Of a stretch of DNA of 64,000 nt, positions 1 through 11,177 are shown in pieces. The position numbers and the translations under genes are program-made. The notes below the pieces were generated by a model. It was not told the origin of the DNA. It did no database searches and worked only from the letters and a program-made list of their open reading frames with translations. The stretch is from Lichtheimia corymbifera B2541 (taxonomy: Eukaryota > Mucoromycota > Mucoromycetes > Mucorales > Lichtheimiaceae), in assembly GCA_000697475.1 (NCBI GenBank), contig JNEU01000811.1, positions 60,594-124,593 of the forward strand, written 5' to 3'. Each line of letters opens with the position of its first letter. Position 1 is the stretch's first letter.

Positions 1-23
1 TCTTGACATATGTATGCTATTAG

Positions 24-919
24 CAACCGGCAATGCGGATCCATCTCTCAATGCTAAACTTGCTTCGGTCTTGGTTCGAGCTAAAGCAGCTGGTTTACCC
101 AAGGATAACATTGAAACTGCATTGAAAAAGGTATAATGTCATCATCATCATCCCTTGATTGTAAACATGCAATTGATACAAGACATCAATCTAGGCAACG
201 TCCAAAGAAAAGGATTCGGTCGAGGATGTCGTTTATGAATGTTATGGACCAGGTGGCATTGCCATGATCATGTAAGTCTTGGCAAAAAAGTATGATGATG
301 GGATCTGGTGGGGGGTTAACAAGGGGAGAGAGGACATTTCATACTAAGAGATTATTTATGCAAACTAGTGAAGCTGTGACTGATAAGCGATCAAGAACTG
401 TCAAGGAAGTCAAGGAGGTGTTGAACCGCGTGGGGTAAGGAGTCGAGTTTTACAAGGCATTGTTGTTGCTTTTTCCATTGACTTTTTGCTCCTAGTGGAT
501 CCGTGTCCTCTGTAGGTTGGCTCTTTGATAAGAAGGGGCGTGTTGTTTTTGGTGCAGGTGAATCAGGTCACAGTCTTGAACAAATGATGGATTCAGCCAT
601 TGAAGCAGGTGCTGAGGATATCGAGGAATACGATGACCTTGTCGAGGTAAATATATTTATATATCCATGTCAACGATGACATTCATCCCCTTTTGCTTAG
701 ATCACTTGCGAGTTTCCACAATTGAGTCCAGTGAGCCGTGCGTTGATGGATCAAAAATATGAGGTACAGCGAATGGAAGCGACCTATATTCCACAGAGTA
801 CCATGGAGATCTCAGATAAGGATACCCAAGAGTTGGTGGAAAGGTGTCTGGAGGATATGGATAACTTGGATGATGTTGTCAAAGTGCATTGTAATGTAGT
901 CTTGCCTCAACAAGAATAA
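24..919 (+). CDS. TACO1/YebC-family translational activator (3' part)
   Basis: Partial gene entering from the left edge. Spliced exons are 24-130, 195-271, 369-434, 496-646 and 701-919, each with GT-AG borders, and 24 follows a visible intron end (ttag). The product runs through the conserved YebC core: NADPSLNAKLASVLVRAKAA, then YGPGGIAMIIEAVTDKRSRT, then WLFDKKGRVVFG, and ends with a short acidic tail. YebC/TACO1 proteins act in bacteria and mitochondria and promote translation of particular mRNAs; a fungal copy is normally mitochondrial. The N-terminus, where a transit peptide would lie, is outside the window. The family assignment rests on this motif series; the mitochondrial role is inferred from the family. 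Confidence 0.9.
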
Positions 920-1342
920 AAAAGTAATATCTATTATTTATCTTAAAGGCATATTATCATTGAAAGCAAAAGTAGTTACACTATCCGATCGTCATCACAA
1001 GTTATAGTTACCCCGCTCTTTCAGCATGATCACATGCGATTTATCTTTTTACAAATGGCTTTTGTACAACCACCAAGGTTGCTTATTTTGAAGCACTCTA
1101 TATCAGTGTGGTCACCGTCATCTTTTTTCTCTATTTTCCAACACTGCTACATATACACGTAGGTTTTCTATCTCACTTGGGATTGTGTATGCGCTGTTGT
1201 GACATGAAGGCACGTGGTTAACGAAATATACAACAATAAAGATTTTCCAACATCACTTTTTGTTCCTCTCCTTCCGTACGCACAAACACCCACATATTAT
1301 TCATATTATTCGTCGTATGACCTTTTATCACTGCACAGCATC
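920..1342. other. Intergenic: TACO1 3' end and REEP promoter
   Basis: No gene seen. This is AT-rich sequence between two genes on the same strand. A GTG-initiated extension of the REEP reading frame runs back to 1214 but has no ATG, so I treat it as leader or promoter. Confidence 0.5.
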
Positions 1343-2437
1343 ATGAAGGACGACGACACAACCACCAACGACAACCTTGATACCCGTCTTTATTCAACAT
1401 CACAAAGCGTACAAAGTTTCCTGGACAAGCTAAATCGCGGTTCTCCCATCAATCTCGAATTCCTGACCAAACCCATTGCGAATGCGACAGTGTGTCGTGT
1501 TCAAGCGATTGAATCCTTCTATGCCAAATCACGCGTGATACGGTTTCTTGTACGTAAAGGGGTACCACCTATGCTGCTGTTCCTTGGTCTCAGTGCAGGT
1601 GGAGTTGCTGCTCTTCGGCGGTTTTACAAGGAACAAACGTATCTTGCCCTGAACCTCCTCGGTGTGGTGTACCCTGCTTGGCGGTGCTGGCAACTTGTCA
1701 AGGAGATCCAACCCGAGCATGATAGACAAGATGAATACAAGGCATGGCTTACTTATTGGATGTTATATGGATCCATGCAAGGTAAGCAAAAAGAGGCGTT
1801 GCTATGATACAACAACAAGAAGGCATATTAACAACGTGATCTACTGTAGTTTTGGATGCATGGGCAAAACCAATCACACAAAAATGGCCCAACTACAACG
1901 TGTACAAAATGATCATTCTATACTGGGCTCAGAATCCATATTCGAAAGGTGCAGCGGTGCTATGCCAACACGTATTGCAAAAACCCATTTATGAGGATGA
2001 TGAGAAAGAAGAATCGGATAAACGACAACAACAACATGGTTACTATGACTACACCAACTATCAATCCTCTACATCTCCTCCTGTTTATACAATCCCTGGT
2101 GCTACTGTGGATGATTGTGCATCATCATCATCATCCTCTTCTGCAACTTCCTCCTCGTCTTTTGATCATCCTCCTTCTCCAGAAGAAATGACCCTCACTA
2201 TCGAAACTCCTCATCCTCATCATCAAAGCATTCTCGATGGTTATACACCCACCCTTCAGGAGAGCGACCGTGCATCATCACACAAGGTAAGATGGAAAAA
2301 AGATATCCACATACACACACACACGTCCGAGAACGTGTCCTGCAGCATGTTGCATTGCATGACACCCAGCGCTGACTTTATTTTCTGTGCAGGGTTTCTC
2401 CATAGACGATGATGAAGCAGCAGCCCCATCTTGGTGA
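1343..2437 (+). CDS. REEP/Yop1/HVA22 (TB2/DP1) family ER-shaping protein
   Basis: Exons 1343-1781, 1850-2286 and 2393-2437 join in phase to 306 residues. The start is the first in-frame ATG. The TB2/DP1 signature is clear: two hydrophobic hairpin segments, the stretch LNLLGVVYPAWRCWQLVKEI, then YKAWLTYWMLYGSMQVLDAW and a later amphipathic segment AQNPYSKGAAVLCQHVLQKP. Family members insert as wedges into tubular ER and stabilise curvature. The ~90 residues after the domain are low-complexity (poly-Ser near 2125-2160, His/Pro-rich) and end in the acidic tail DDDEAAAPSW. The N-terminal ~55 residues are longer than in yeast Yop1. Family assignment is firm; the exact ortholog is not settled. Confidence 0.88.
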
Positions 2438-2771
2438 GATGAATTCACAAACCCCGTGATCCCGACTACTCAACAACAACAACAACATCTCAAACAACCC
2501 CCTTCTTTCCTTTAAACAACACTATCGTCACATCTACTATTACTACTACTACCATCATCATCCACCCATTCCCAATCAGTCATTCCAACATTGCTGTATA
2601 TGTTTTCTTTTTTATAGTATATCCACAAGTGTTTTTATCAAATTATATACATGTTACAAACAACGAAATTGTGTGTGCGTGTGTGTATGTTACAGTGTGC
2701 GTGCGTGTAAAAGATGCCAGATGGGTATGTAAAATGGTTGATTGAAGGAGGTGGAGGTGGTATCGTTGTGT
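2438..2771. other. Convergent 3' intergenic region
   Basis: Lies between the REEP stop and the stop of the next gene on the minus strand. It holds CAA/CAT-rich low-complexity sequence and a GT-rich tract (2672-2710). No gene seen. Confidence 0.5.
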
Positions 2772-3101
2772 TTAGCAAGTTGCACATAAAAAGGTGCGTT
2801 CTTCCTCTGCCATGGATGTGGGACGACCATAGTTGGTAGAAAGACGTGTGAAGAAACGAGGACCATTGGTACCCAATTGTGTATCAATACGTAAAGGGCG
2901 TGTAGGACGACGAGTAGAACGATCGTATTCGGATGGGCTATGCGTATAGCGTACGGTATCGACGCCACTGAAGCGAACTGATTTCTTGTTCTTTTTGGCA
3001 GCAGCTGCTGTGGTTGTTGTGGTGGCAGTGGTAGAGGGAGCACGTAAAGCAAAGACAACGCGTCGGTTGGCAGCCATAAAGTAAGAAGCTTGGAAGAACA
3101 T
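2772..3101 (-). CDS. Small conserved-type protein with KSVRF motif
   Basis: Single-exon ORF of 109 residues from the ATG at 3101; a second ATG at 3077 is also possible. The frame opens further upstream to 3218, but a TATA box at 3193-3199 sits inside that extension, so the start must lie downstream of it. The middle reads KKNKKSVRFSGVDTVRYTHS followed by PSEYDRS. KSVRF matches the RVxF docking motif for protein phosphatase 1, and the VRYTHSPSEYDRS-type stretch recurs in small fungal proteins of unknown role. A PP1-binding role is inference from one short motif. The rest is Thr/Ala- and Arg-rich and probably disordered. Confidence 0.65.
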   Translation of the reverse strand: MFFQASYFMAANRRVVFALRAPSTTATTTTTAAAAKKNKKSVRFSGVDTVRYTHSPSEYDRSTRRPTRPLRIDTQLGTNGPRFFTRLSTNYGRPTSMAEEERTFLCATC

Positions 3102-3776
3102 GTTGTTGTTGTGGTAGTAGTAGTGGTGTGTTGAATAAATGTGACAGATCTCGATGAGTGAAGGGGGAAAAAGTTGGATCAACGATCGTTGTTTATATAC
3201 CCAGTGGTTATCATGCAAGGCGAGATCGCCTGGTGTTCTTTTCTCAGTTTCTTGCTTTTCTACAGAACAACCCTAACTTCTTGGCATGCCCCAAAAAGGA
3301 TTATCTGCACACATTTACTTGATATTTGCTCCCCACCCTCTCTCTTGAACAAGTCTCCCCCACCTTCTTCTCCCCCCAAATCTTTCACTCAGTCTTCCCC
3401 TTAACATGAGTTCTTGGCAAGCGTGTCATTCACAAACGCTTTTGTTGCTGTTTCAGTGGCGTGATTGCTGCTGCACTGTGATTGCCCTTTCAAACAACCA
3501 ACAGCAAAACATCCGAGCTTGTTCAACACCGACATCACACAGCAGGTTGGCTCTTCTGCCGATAATTCCATGCATATCTTGACTTTCTCACTAACGTTGG
3601 AAATTTTACTCCCCCACCTTTTGATTATCTTTCCTATGGCCTTATCTCATCCAACCCCCAGATCCAAGTAGAATGGTGTGATGTTTTTGTTGTTTATTGT
3701 AAAAGCTTAGAGTTTATTAATTGACATTGATCATTAGTGATATAGGGTAGTAATAATATCAGAGCGTGTGTGTAAA
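3102..3776. other. Intergenic between two minus-strand genes
   Basis: Apart from the TATA box this holds CT-rich, AT-rich sequence. Plus-strand ORFs here have low-complexity Pro/Ser composition and no recognisable domain. No gene seen. Confidence 0.5.
3193..3199 (-). promoter_or_regulatory. TATA box of the KSVRF gene
   Basis: TATATAA-type element on the minus strand, about 92 bp upstream of the ATG at 3101. It decides against the longer ORF start at 3218. Confidence 0.6.
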
Positions 3777-6016
3777 TCATTTGCTTTGTTTCTCATCAGG
3801 AGGCATCATCATCATGTTGTTGTTGGCAATGATTGTATTAGCATGGTTATTGCTGCCAGTTGATGAGCAGCATGTAGTAGTGGATGATGATGATGATAAT
3901 AGGGGGCAAGGGAAATTAGTACAAGAGGAATGGATGTTGGTGATGGCCTGATGGTCCGCCAATGATGTTGCATGTTGATCAAGGTGGGCTGATGATGACA
4001 ATGAAATAGTTTGTTGTTGGTGAATTTGCAGAGTGGCCTCATCCGGCACCGTTTCCAGGAATGCTTTCCATACAGCGTCTGGCATTCTTGACTGCTGTGG
4101 TTGTTGACTTTGCTCATGATCATTCGATTTTACCAAAGCTCCATAGTTTAGAAACATGAAATCCAAAGAGAGGGATTGTAACCCGGCCTCGTCGACTTGC
4201 ATTGCTTTTTCACAAATGGCCCCACAATGCTCAAGGGTCATATGCTCCCGATACAGCCGTTCGCAACATAATTTTTTCAACCGAGGTAATTTGTACCGAT
4301 GAGCCGCCAAGAGCAAGTTGATTAATACAAGTGAATCCTGGTTGTCTTTATCCAGCTGGTCGGTATACAGGTACCGGATCAGGGGCATCACTGTGCCATG
4401 TGCTTCCGGTAATACAATACGGTCATCCACCAAAATGGTCCTAGCATGCGGCCAACGCGTACACAATATCACTTTGTGGACATGGATCTCATCGCCGGTC
4501 GAAGGTACCACCACACAATCTGATAGTTCGGGATATTGTAAAAGATGACCAAACGCATGGCCAAGGTGTTCTGAGGCTGAATACTCAAAGATGTCATACA
4601 ATCCCAATTGCTCGGCGTTGATGACCCATGCATCTCTGTTGTTTCCCACATGTATCAGTGGCTGCATATTGTGCTACCTACACACAATCAATGTACCTGA
4701 AATGATCGTATCCCTGGGGCCGAAATGGATCCGTGTTGCCTAGAAACAGCAAATGATGGTGATTCAATAACGACGTCTCCTCTTCATTATCAGCCGTTGT
4801 AATCATGGTAAAGTAATTCCATCCACCCATGCTAAAATGTGGGCTACCGCAAACTTGCCGTTGCCATACTAAAGTATCCAGATCCAACATCCACAATGCA
4901 TAGCCACCAGCAGCATGAGCTTGATCTACTTGATGAAGCAGCGTCGTATTCGTAGTAGTGGTAGGTTGTTGTTGTTGCTGCTGTTGTTGTTGTATTGGGA
5001 GTCGTGGTGAATCCAAGTATCGACCAAAGACAAGTAATTTGCCACAGACAGCTTCGCAGAAATGTTGACTTTTGAGAAGCATCATGCTGTTGTTTGTGTT
5101 GGCTGCATGACCACTGAGAACCAAATGAGGCGTATAGGTTGATGCATGCATCAAGTTGACCATGTAAAGGTCCGACACTGTATTGCCATGCTCGTCTTTG
5201 CCGCCAAAAATGTACATCTTGTGACCTACCAATGTACTCGAATGGTTGTAGCGTGGCGGTACTTTGTCATATTGCATCCATGTCCATGTCTTGAGATCCA
5301 AGACATTCAACTCATCCAATACATAGGTGCCTTATCATATAAATTGTCGTCGTTAGTAATGACGGGATCGTCGCCGTGGTGGTGGTGGGAAAAAGAAGAG
5401 GCAGATAGGGGAAAAGGGGGAGAAAGGGTGAGCAACCCAAACATACATGTGGCTTTCCTAGCGAAACCGCCATACACGAAAAGTTTGTCTTGAAACACAG
5501 TTGCACTATGCAGATAACGAGGAACTACACTACCATGGATCTCGGGCTGATACCATGTATTCTTTTCAATATCATAGACGTGGATATCATTGCAGTACTC
5601 GGCTCGTTCATCACATCCACCTAGTCATTATGATTGAGTATATAAGAAGAAGGAATGAATTCAATCATGAAGGATATGTACCAAAGATAAGGATGCAATT
5701 ATCATTCCACAGGTTGGCCGTGTGACCATATCGTTTACATGGCTTGGTACCTTGGACATCCTGGTACATGTGTGTGTGTGCAAGATTGGGTCATTATTGC
5801 TCCTTTGTTTGTTTGATGATTGCATATAATTACGTGAATAGTTCTCCATTGCATGTCGCATAAATCGAGTGTGTGTAATTCGCTCGACGTGTTTCCACCA
5901 CCACCAAAAACAAAAAGTCGATGTTTGACTTTGATAAAAGCTGGTCTCCAAAGACCAACCAAATTATTGCCTGTTGTACGAATTGGTTGTTCAACTGGTT
6001 GATCGACGAGTGTCAT
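3777..6016 (-). CDS. Kelch-repeat protein with C-terminal BTB domain
   Basis: Five exons on the minus strand: 6016-5834, 5760-5682, 5620-5447, 5330-4697 and 4635-3777, giving 642 residues in phase. At least four kelch strands are visible (HRLFVFGGGG, NCILIFGGCD, DKLFVYGGF, HKMYIFGGKD), forming a beta-propeller, then a poly-Gln run near 4970-5000. The BTB/POZ segment follows (ELSDCVVVPSTGDEIHVHKV, then a BACK-like helical stretch). Fungal kelch-BTB proteins of this order resemble LZTR1-type proteins, which act as CUL3 adaptors; that role here is inference. The last intron (4636-4696) was placed so that the conserved stretch GYDHFRDAWVINAEQLGLYD reads through. A later ATG at 4667 opens the BTB frame but lies inside this intron. 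Confidence 0.82.
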
Positions 6017-6545
6017 GGATCGATTGATGCTTTATGTGTATCACAAGGAAAAAGAAAAAAAGATGTATGATGACCTTGTACAAAGGTGTGTTTGAGTGAA
6101 TGAGTGTAAATGGGCAAAAAAGGAGAGTTGGAGTGGGGTAATTGGAGTGTGAACTATTCAATATGTCCTCTTGGGATGAACAAAGACAGCTATAAATTTC
6201 CGTGCATTGGGATTGATATTGCTCCGAAGACAGAGAGAGGGAGACAGCAAGGTAATGCCTTGTAAAAAGCTGTCAAACAATAGATGGATGATGGGTGTGC
6301 CTGATTTGTTTGCTTGCTTGCAAGTGCTATTGTCGTTGTTGTGCGTATGGGAGTCAAATGCTGGATTTCAAGTTGCTGAACACGGACCATCCATTGCTCT
6401 CCTCCTCTCCTCCTCTTTCTTCAAGTCAACAAGCAACCACCGACCATGGGAGACCAACTTGCAGACATGGATATTGGTACATCGTGATTCGAATCAGCAC
6501 CCCTCTCTTGATGCAGCTATTTCCAATTGTTGACATGCGTTAGAC
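6017..6545. other. Divergent promoter region (kelch-BTB / NCBP3)
   Basis: Shared upstream region of two divergent genes. It contains a minus-strand TATA-like ATTTATAG near 6190 and a CT-rich leader before 6546. No gene seen. Confidence 0.5.
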
Positions 6546-7481
6546 ATGCTCGATACGCAGGACACCACTGCCGTTACAGACGCTGAATTGGCAGCCCTTG
6601 AACAAGAACTTGCACAACACGATGCTCCTCCTCCTCCTCCTTCCGATCCCAATCCAACCGGCACAGCAGTGGAATCCACCTCGAACGAACCTGGATCAGA
6701 CATCGATTCTACTCATCGTCCAGAAGCCATCTTGCTCCAAGGCGTTGATGAGATGAAGACAAGGGATATTCGTGTCTACTGTCAGGATTTGCCTTTGGAT
6801 AAGATTGAATGGATCAACGATACTTCTTGTAAGTGTGTGTTTGTGTACGATAGGTGATGATGGATATTTATTTCTATTACACTAGGTAATCTCGTCTTTG
6901 CCAATGCAGAAGTCGCCAAGGAGGCAGCTGAGGCGTTACTCGTCAATGATGTGAATGATCCACTTTCCACCACTGTCTTGCGCAAAGCCAAACCATTCAC
7001 GGATCCCAAAAGCGAGAAGACGCATGATTTGCACATCCGTATGGCCACCAAGGAAGATGTCAAGGAAAAAGGATCACGAGATCGCAGCCGATTTTACTTG
7101 TTGTATGGCGAAGGCACTCACGATTTCGATGAATTCGATGCATATGAAAAGGCCAGAGATAGGGCGAACAACAAACAAGAAGGCCATGAGGGTGGTGATG
7201 GTGATGATGGCAGCAATGGTCAACAAGGCGGTGACATTCTAAGTCGACTTGGTGCACGGAGGGAACGCAAGATGCGATCTGATTCACAAGCAGCAGGAAA
7301 AAGTGTATTTGAACGATTGGGAAAACGAGATGAATCACGCCCTTCACGACGCCCAAGAGATCATCATCGACGACGTTCATTATCTCCACGTGCACGACCT
7401 TCACCACGACAAGAAGAAGATGACACCCCAAAAGAATTACCTGAGAGCTTAAAAGGAAGATTAGGACCCAAACGATCATGA
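6546..7481 (+). CDS. NCBP3-like nuclear cap-binding subunit
   Basis: Exons 6546-6828 and 6886-7481, 292 residues. The order matches NCBP3 (formerly C17orf85/ELG): an acidic N-terminus, an RRM-like segment (ILLQGVDEMKTRDIRVYCQD, then IEWINDTSCNLVFANAEVA), then HDLHIRMATKEDVKEKGSRD and SRFYLLYGEG. The C-terminal half is low-complexity and Arg/Ser-rich with two similar LSRLGARRER / VFERLGKRDE motifs. NCBP3 binds NCBP1 at capped nuclear RNA and links it to mRNA export. The human protein is over 600 residues, so this is a compact version. Assignment rests on motif order; I could not align it. Confidence 0.78.
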
Positions 7482-7595
7482 TTACATTCATTAAACATTG
7501 CTTTTTATTCATATAAGGAGTGGAATATGGGATAGAATGAGAGAGAGAGAAAAATTGAGAGAGTGAGATACTGGGAAATCGAGATGACTTTTGAT

Positions 7596-8425
7596 TCATC
7601 TATCGTCGTTGTCATGCAAAGGGTGATGGCTGATTTCCTTTCCGGTATGGATATTGTATGTACCATCCTCTACTGTTGCTTCAGTACTGCTCAACACCGT
7701 CTTCTCGACGTGATATCGTTTAACGCGGCTGAACATGTCGGATGGGATAACAGAATACCAGGCATCGCGGTGAGGCGTATACCAGGTACCTCTCATCCAA
7801 TGTGGCTGTTCATCGCTCCCAAAGGCGTCAAAATCGCTAAACGATCCGCCGAAATAGTCCACTTTCTTGTTCGGTTTATGATTTCGTTGCCATTTTGATG
7901 GTATATGCCTCTAAAAGTGAACATTCAGCGGAAATTCCAAGAGGCTTTTCGAAACAATGATTCACTTTACTAACCTGCATGGCCATCAGCACCTTCATCA
8001 TTTCCATTGTGCCTGCAAAGTCCTTCATCGATGATGGCAAGCTGAAATTGCATCGTTTGAGCACAACGTACAACCCGTCACTTGCCAAGGGCACCGAAGA
8101 AATTTGGCAGTTGGCGCCTATTCTCTTCAAAGATTAGCAAACTAGTGAATGTGATTTCATATAATTGTAACTTACCTGATATCTGTAAAACCATGCCATC
8201 TTCTCATCATCAGCACCTTCATTTGCCAAGGTTTGCGTATAATTCATGGGTGTTGTCTTTCCCTTCTCGTATCAACTTCCCCAAATCGTCAATCAACTTA
8301 GGGTCCGCATCGTCCTTCGCCACGTCAATCGCCCACAGATCGTACTCCTTGCGTTCTACGTCCACCATCAGCTGACCATCCACCTTGAAACCAACTACAT
8401 TACTTGTGCCTGGATATTGACTTTG
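7596..8425 (-). pseudogene. Frameshifted member of a multicopy fungal family, function unknown
   Basis: Minus-strand exon-like blocks with good splice sites: 8425-8164 (a frameshift lies near 8220), about 8111-7975, and 7910-7596. The first block reads KVDGQLMVDVERKEYDLWAI then DVAKDDADPKLIDDLGKLIR and EGKDNTHELYANL. It meets a stop unless the frame shifts by one, after which ANEGADDEKMAWFYRYQ continues to a clean 5' splice site. The second block is RIGANCQISSVPLASDGLYV through KVLMAMQ; the third starts RHIPSKWQRNHKPNKK. From memory, similar proteins form large expanded families in Mucorales. The D..E-x-AK-like pattern recalls nuclease folds, but that is speculation. The 5' end is missing (tag before 8425). 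Confidence 0.55.
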
Positions 8426-8704
8426 CTAGTTTGCTATACCAATCGGAGGAATTGATTCACCGCTATAAAGGGTTTATGCAGGTTAACGCAAGTACACTAG
8501 CCCCATCTCTCAAAAGCAAGAGCCTACCATTTCATTCGAATGTTTTTGTGCGACTTGAATATATAATAGTATTGCATTTTTTTTACGTTTTATTTTGCTA
8601 TGCGTTTAGCTTGGAGATGATGGATGACTACGGTCATTTGTTGAACAAATCTTCACACAGGGCATCCTATACAGAGCAAGCCTACTTTACTGTACTTTGG
8701 TCTC

Positions 8705-8890
8705 GGATATTTGAGCCAAGAGGCTTTTCGAAACAAAGCTTCACTTTACTAACCTTTATGGTCATCAGCATCTTCATCACTTTTTTGATCCAACAAAGTC
8801 CTTGATCGATGATGGCAAACTGAAATTATGCCGTTTCAGAACGACATACGTATAAACCATCACTGGCCAAGTGGACCGAGGAAATCCGGA
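8705..8890 (-). pseudogene. Second decayed copy of the 7.9-8.1 kb exon
   Basis: The stretch beginning aagaggcttttcgaaacaa at about 8720 repeats the sequence at about 7939-8105, including the intron border (ttactaacct), the helix-coding stretch and the distal part (ggcaaactgaaatt.tgccgtt.). Point changes and indels destroy the frame. It is a broken duplicate lying about 0.75 kb from the first copy in the same orientation. Confidence 0.75.
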
Positions 8891-10040
8891 TCTCTTGTTG
8901 AGCCAGCCGTCACGGTATGCGCATAAAGGCTTGTGAGAATGGAAGTAGCCAATGTACGGTGAAGGAAACAGATGTGTGGGAGAAAAAGAGTTGTGTGGGC
9001 GTGGGCATAAAAATGATGCGCGACAAACGGACTTGCTATTTGCACCATGTCAAATGCACCATGTCAATTCAGCACTCGACGTAGACCTTGGTACCGAAAT
9101 CAACTTTTGCAAATGCTTCACAGGGAGATAGCTATATCGAAAGCAACAAGGTGGCATGTTATGAGTAGAGTGGTTCATCAAGCAACATGATCAAGCTTTA
9201 CCTCATTATAAGGGTCCAATATCACAGTGAAGACCACGATACAATGAAGCCCTATGGATATCCACAAAGATCAGCACTTGTTCACAGGTCGCAAGATGTG
9301 ATACACACAAACCTTGGATATTTGACCTTGTAATCAATCAAAGCAGAGTGACAGAGGAAAGAGGCGTGTGGGAGTACGATGGGCGGCGGCAACATCCTTT
9401 TATTGTGCACTGTGGGCGTGGGCATTTCTGTCTGTTGGGGATGATGTTTTGATGAATTGATGCATGAGCTGATAAAGTGATGGGGCGCATAAAACAGGAT
9501 TAAGTCTGAAGAGGCCAGTGCAATGTTGTCTATATGCATACATCGACAAGGATCACTTGTAATGCACATCCCGCCCCATTGTTATAAAGGCAATTTATCA
9601 TATTGCCAACCTACTCTTAATATTGGTATGCGTGTTCGGTAAACAGCGAGAATAATCGGACCACCTTTGATATCAGTAGTCAAGCCTCACCTGGCATTGC
9701 ACCCACCAGGGATTGGGAAATAGGAAGGCCATTTTGATCTTTATTGATCGGTGACTTTTTCTGCGTCTTGATCATGTTGCTTTCTTTTCTTTATAGGCTC
9801 TTCTACACCTGAAGCATTTTCCTCTCCGTTCAAGTCGTTTTTGCATTTCATTTTTTTGGTGGATCTTGTTCGTGTCCTTATTCTCACCAAGGTGTTTAGC
9901 TCTCTCTCTCTCTTTTGTCACGTTATCGCCATCATTCTTTCGGATCGTGTGGCTTTCCATGGATCGCTGGACTCGTATCACATGCTGCAAGTATGTATCA
10001 TGTACCTTCTCGTTTTACATAGAATGCTAAACCATACGCT
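8891..10040. other. Gene-poor region with diverged repeat fragments
   Basis: No intact gene seen. The stretch 9340-9500 (containing tgggcgtgggcat, then gctgataaagtg) aligns loosely with 25440-25560, and 8940-9010 and 13530-13620 carry a similar gggcgtgg core. These look like old copies of one dispersed sequence on the same strand. ORFs here are short and lack recognisable domains. Confidence 0.4.
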
Positions 10041-10330
10041 TTCAAGGATGAAACTGACCAAGGAAATGCGAGATCATTATGGACGGATTACATCAACCTG
10101 AACACTTCTATTGTCGAGAGTCATGAATAAACCAACATTGCGTAGTGTTAATTTTCATCGCACACATACACTTGTTTTTGGCTTGCATTGGAAATGGGGG
10201 AGTTCCTTCAACGCCGGATGATGCATGATCCAGCCTTTTTCAGCAAATATGACGTATGCTCACAGGATCACGAAATTAGCAGCTGTACCGAACCATATAT
10301 TAAGCACGATCATGCTATGTATGCGATATC
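10040..10330 (+). pseudogene. Possible decayed coding segment, unidentified
   Basis: Two adjacent stretches read like protein in different plus-strand frames: KDETDQGNARSLWTDYINLN at about 10049-10108, and RRMMHDPAFFSKYDVCSQDH at about 10212-10271. Stop codons separate them. I do not recognise the family. It may be chance, but the amino-acid composition is unlike the low-complexity ORFs around it. Confidence 0.25.
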
Positions 10331-10733
10331 ATTGATATGACCCCATGAATGATATGATGACGCTTTTGATGCAAGCTCATGTCATTGTTATCTTGGATCG
10401 GAAATGAATGATGCTGCTGCTGAGTAGTGCACCATTTCTGTTTTAAGAAGTGTGTCCGACAAAAGTGTGCACAGAGGCTACTACTACTTTTAGACCCAAC
10501 GGTCCATGAACACAACAATAATGATGCATTTACACCATAAACATAAACCTTGATCAAAACAACGTCTCATGTGAAAACCAATGATGCTTGTTAAAGATAT
10601 GTAAAATGCAAGGGGGAAAAAGATGCTTCTATTAAAATGCTTTTGAATATGCTGGTCTAAATGAGATGGGACGATGCTACAAATAATTAACATGCAAGTC
10701 GAAGAATCAGGGCTAATAGCTACTAAATGATGT
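10331..10733. other. Intergenic, no feature seen
   Basis: AT-rich sequence downstream of the gene on the minus strand. Nothing recognisable. Confidence 0.4.
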
Positions 10734-11177
10734 TCATTTCTTCTTGCCATCGTCGTCTCCCAATAGCTCACGATTCCGAGTTAATATCTTCAAGAGTTCT
10801 TGTTGTTCTTTGGCCATTTGTGCAATGGAATCTTTAAGGCCTTCTTGTTCCAAATACTCGGATTGCAAACGATTCAACAGCATTTTCGAAGTATCGAGGA
10901 CTTGCTTGAGCTCATCATGAGTCAGACGTGCTTTAACACGGTTGGGTATATAATCGGGATGGAATGCATTGTTCGAAGGAGTCGTCAGTGGTGACGAAGC
11001 TGGGGTAACAATGTGCTCATGGGTTGGTAATGGTGATGTGGTTGGTTGTTGCTGTGGTTGTCCTGAAAGTGGGGTAGGTGGCATGCTTGCCAGCACGGAT
11101 GCACAACGAATAGCTGTGTGTAGAGGTTGTTTCAAAAGAACGGTGATGGTGGGAGTGGACAAGCAAGAAAGCGACAT
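10734..11177 (-). CDS. Small protein with presequence-like N-terminus and C-terminal coiled coil
   Basis: Single-exon ORF of 147 residues from the ATG at 11177. The first ~30 residues are rich in Ser/Thr/Leu with Arg/Lys and no acidic residue, as in a mitochondrial presequence. Residues 35-70 are Pro/Thr-rich. The C-terminal half reads FHPDYIPNRVKARLTHDELK, then a long amphipathic helix rich in Leu/Gln/Glu and a basic end (GKKK). I do not recognise the family. A TATTTAAAG element near 11280 could be its TATA box. Mitochondrial location is inference from composition only. Confidence 0.6.
   Translation of the reverse strand: MSLSCLSTPTITVLLKQPLHTAIRCASVLASMPPTPLSGQPQQQPTTSPLPTHEHIVTPASSPLTTPSNNAFHPDYIPNRVKARLTHDELKQVLDTSKMLLNRLQSEYLEQEGLKDSIAQMAKEQQELLKILTRNRELLGDDDGKKK

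Noticed and set aside
3102..3218. Longer start of the KSVRF protein at 3218
   Set aside because: The TATA box at 3193-3199 lies inside the extension, so transcripts should begin downstream of it.
4636..4696. Separate BTB protein starting at the ATG at 4667
   Set aside because: That ATG lies within an intron. Splicing 4697 to 4635 restores a conserved reading frame into the BTB domain.
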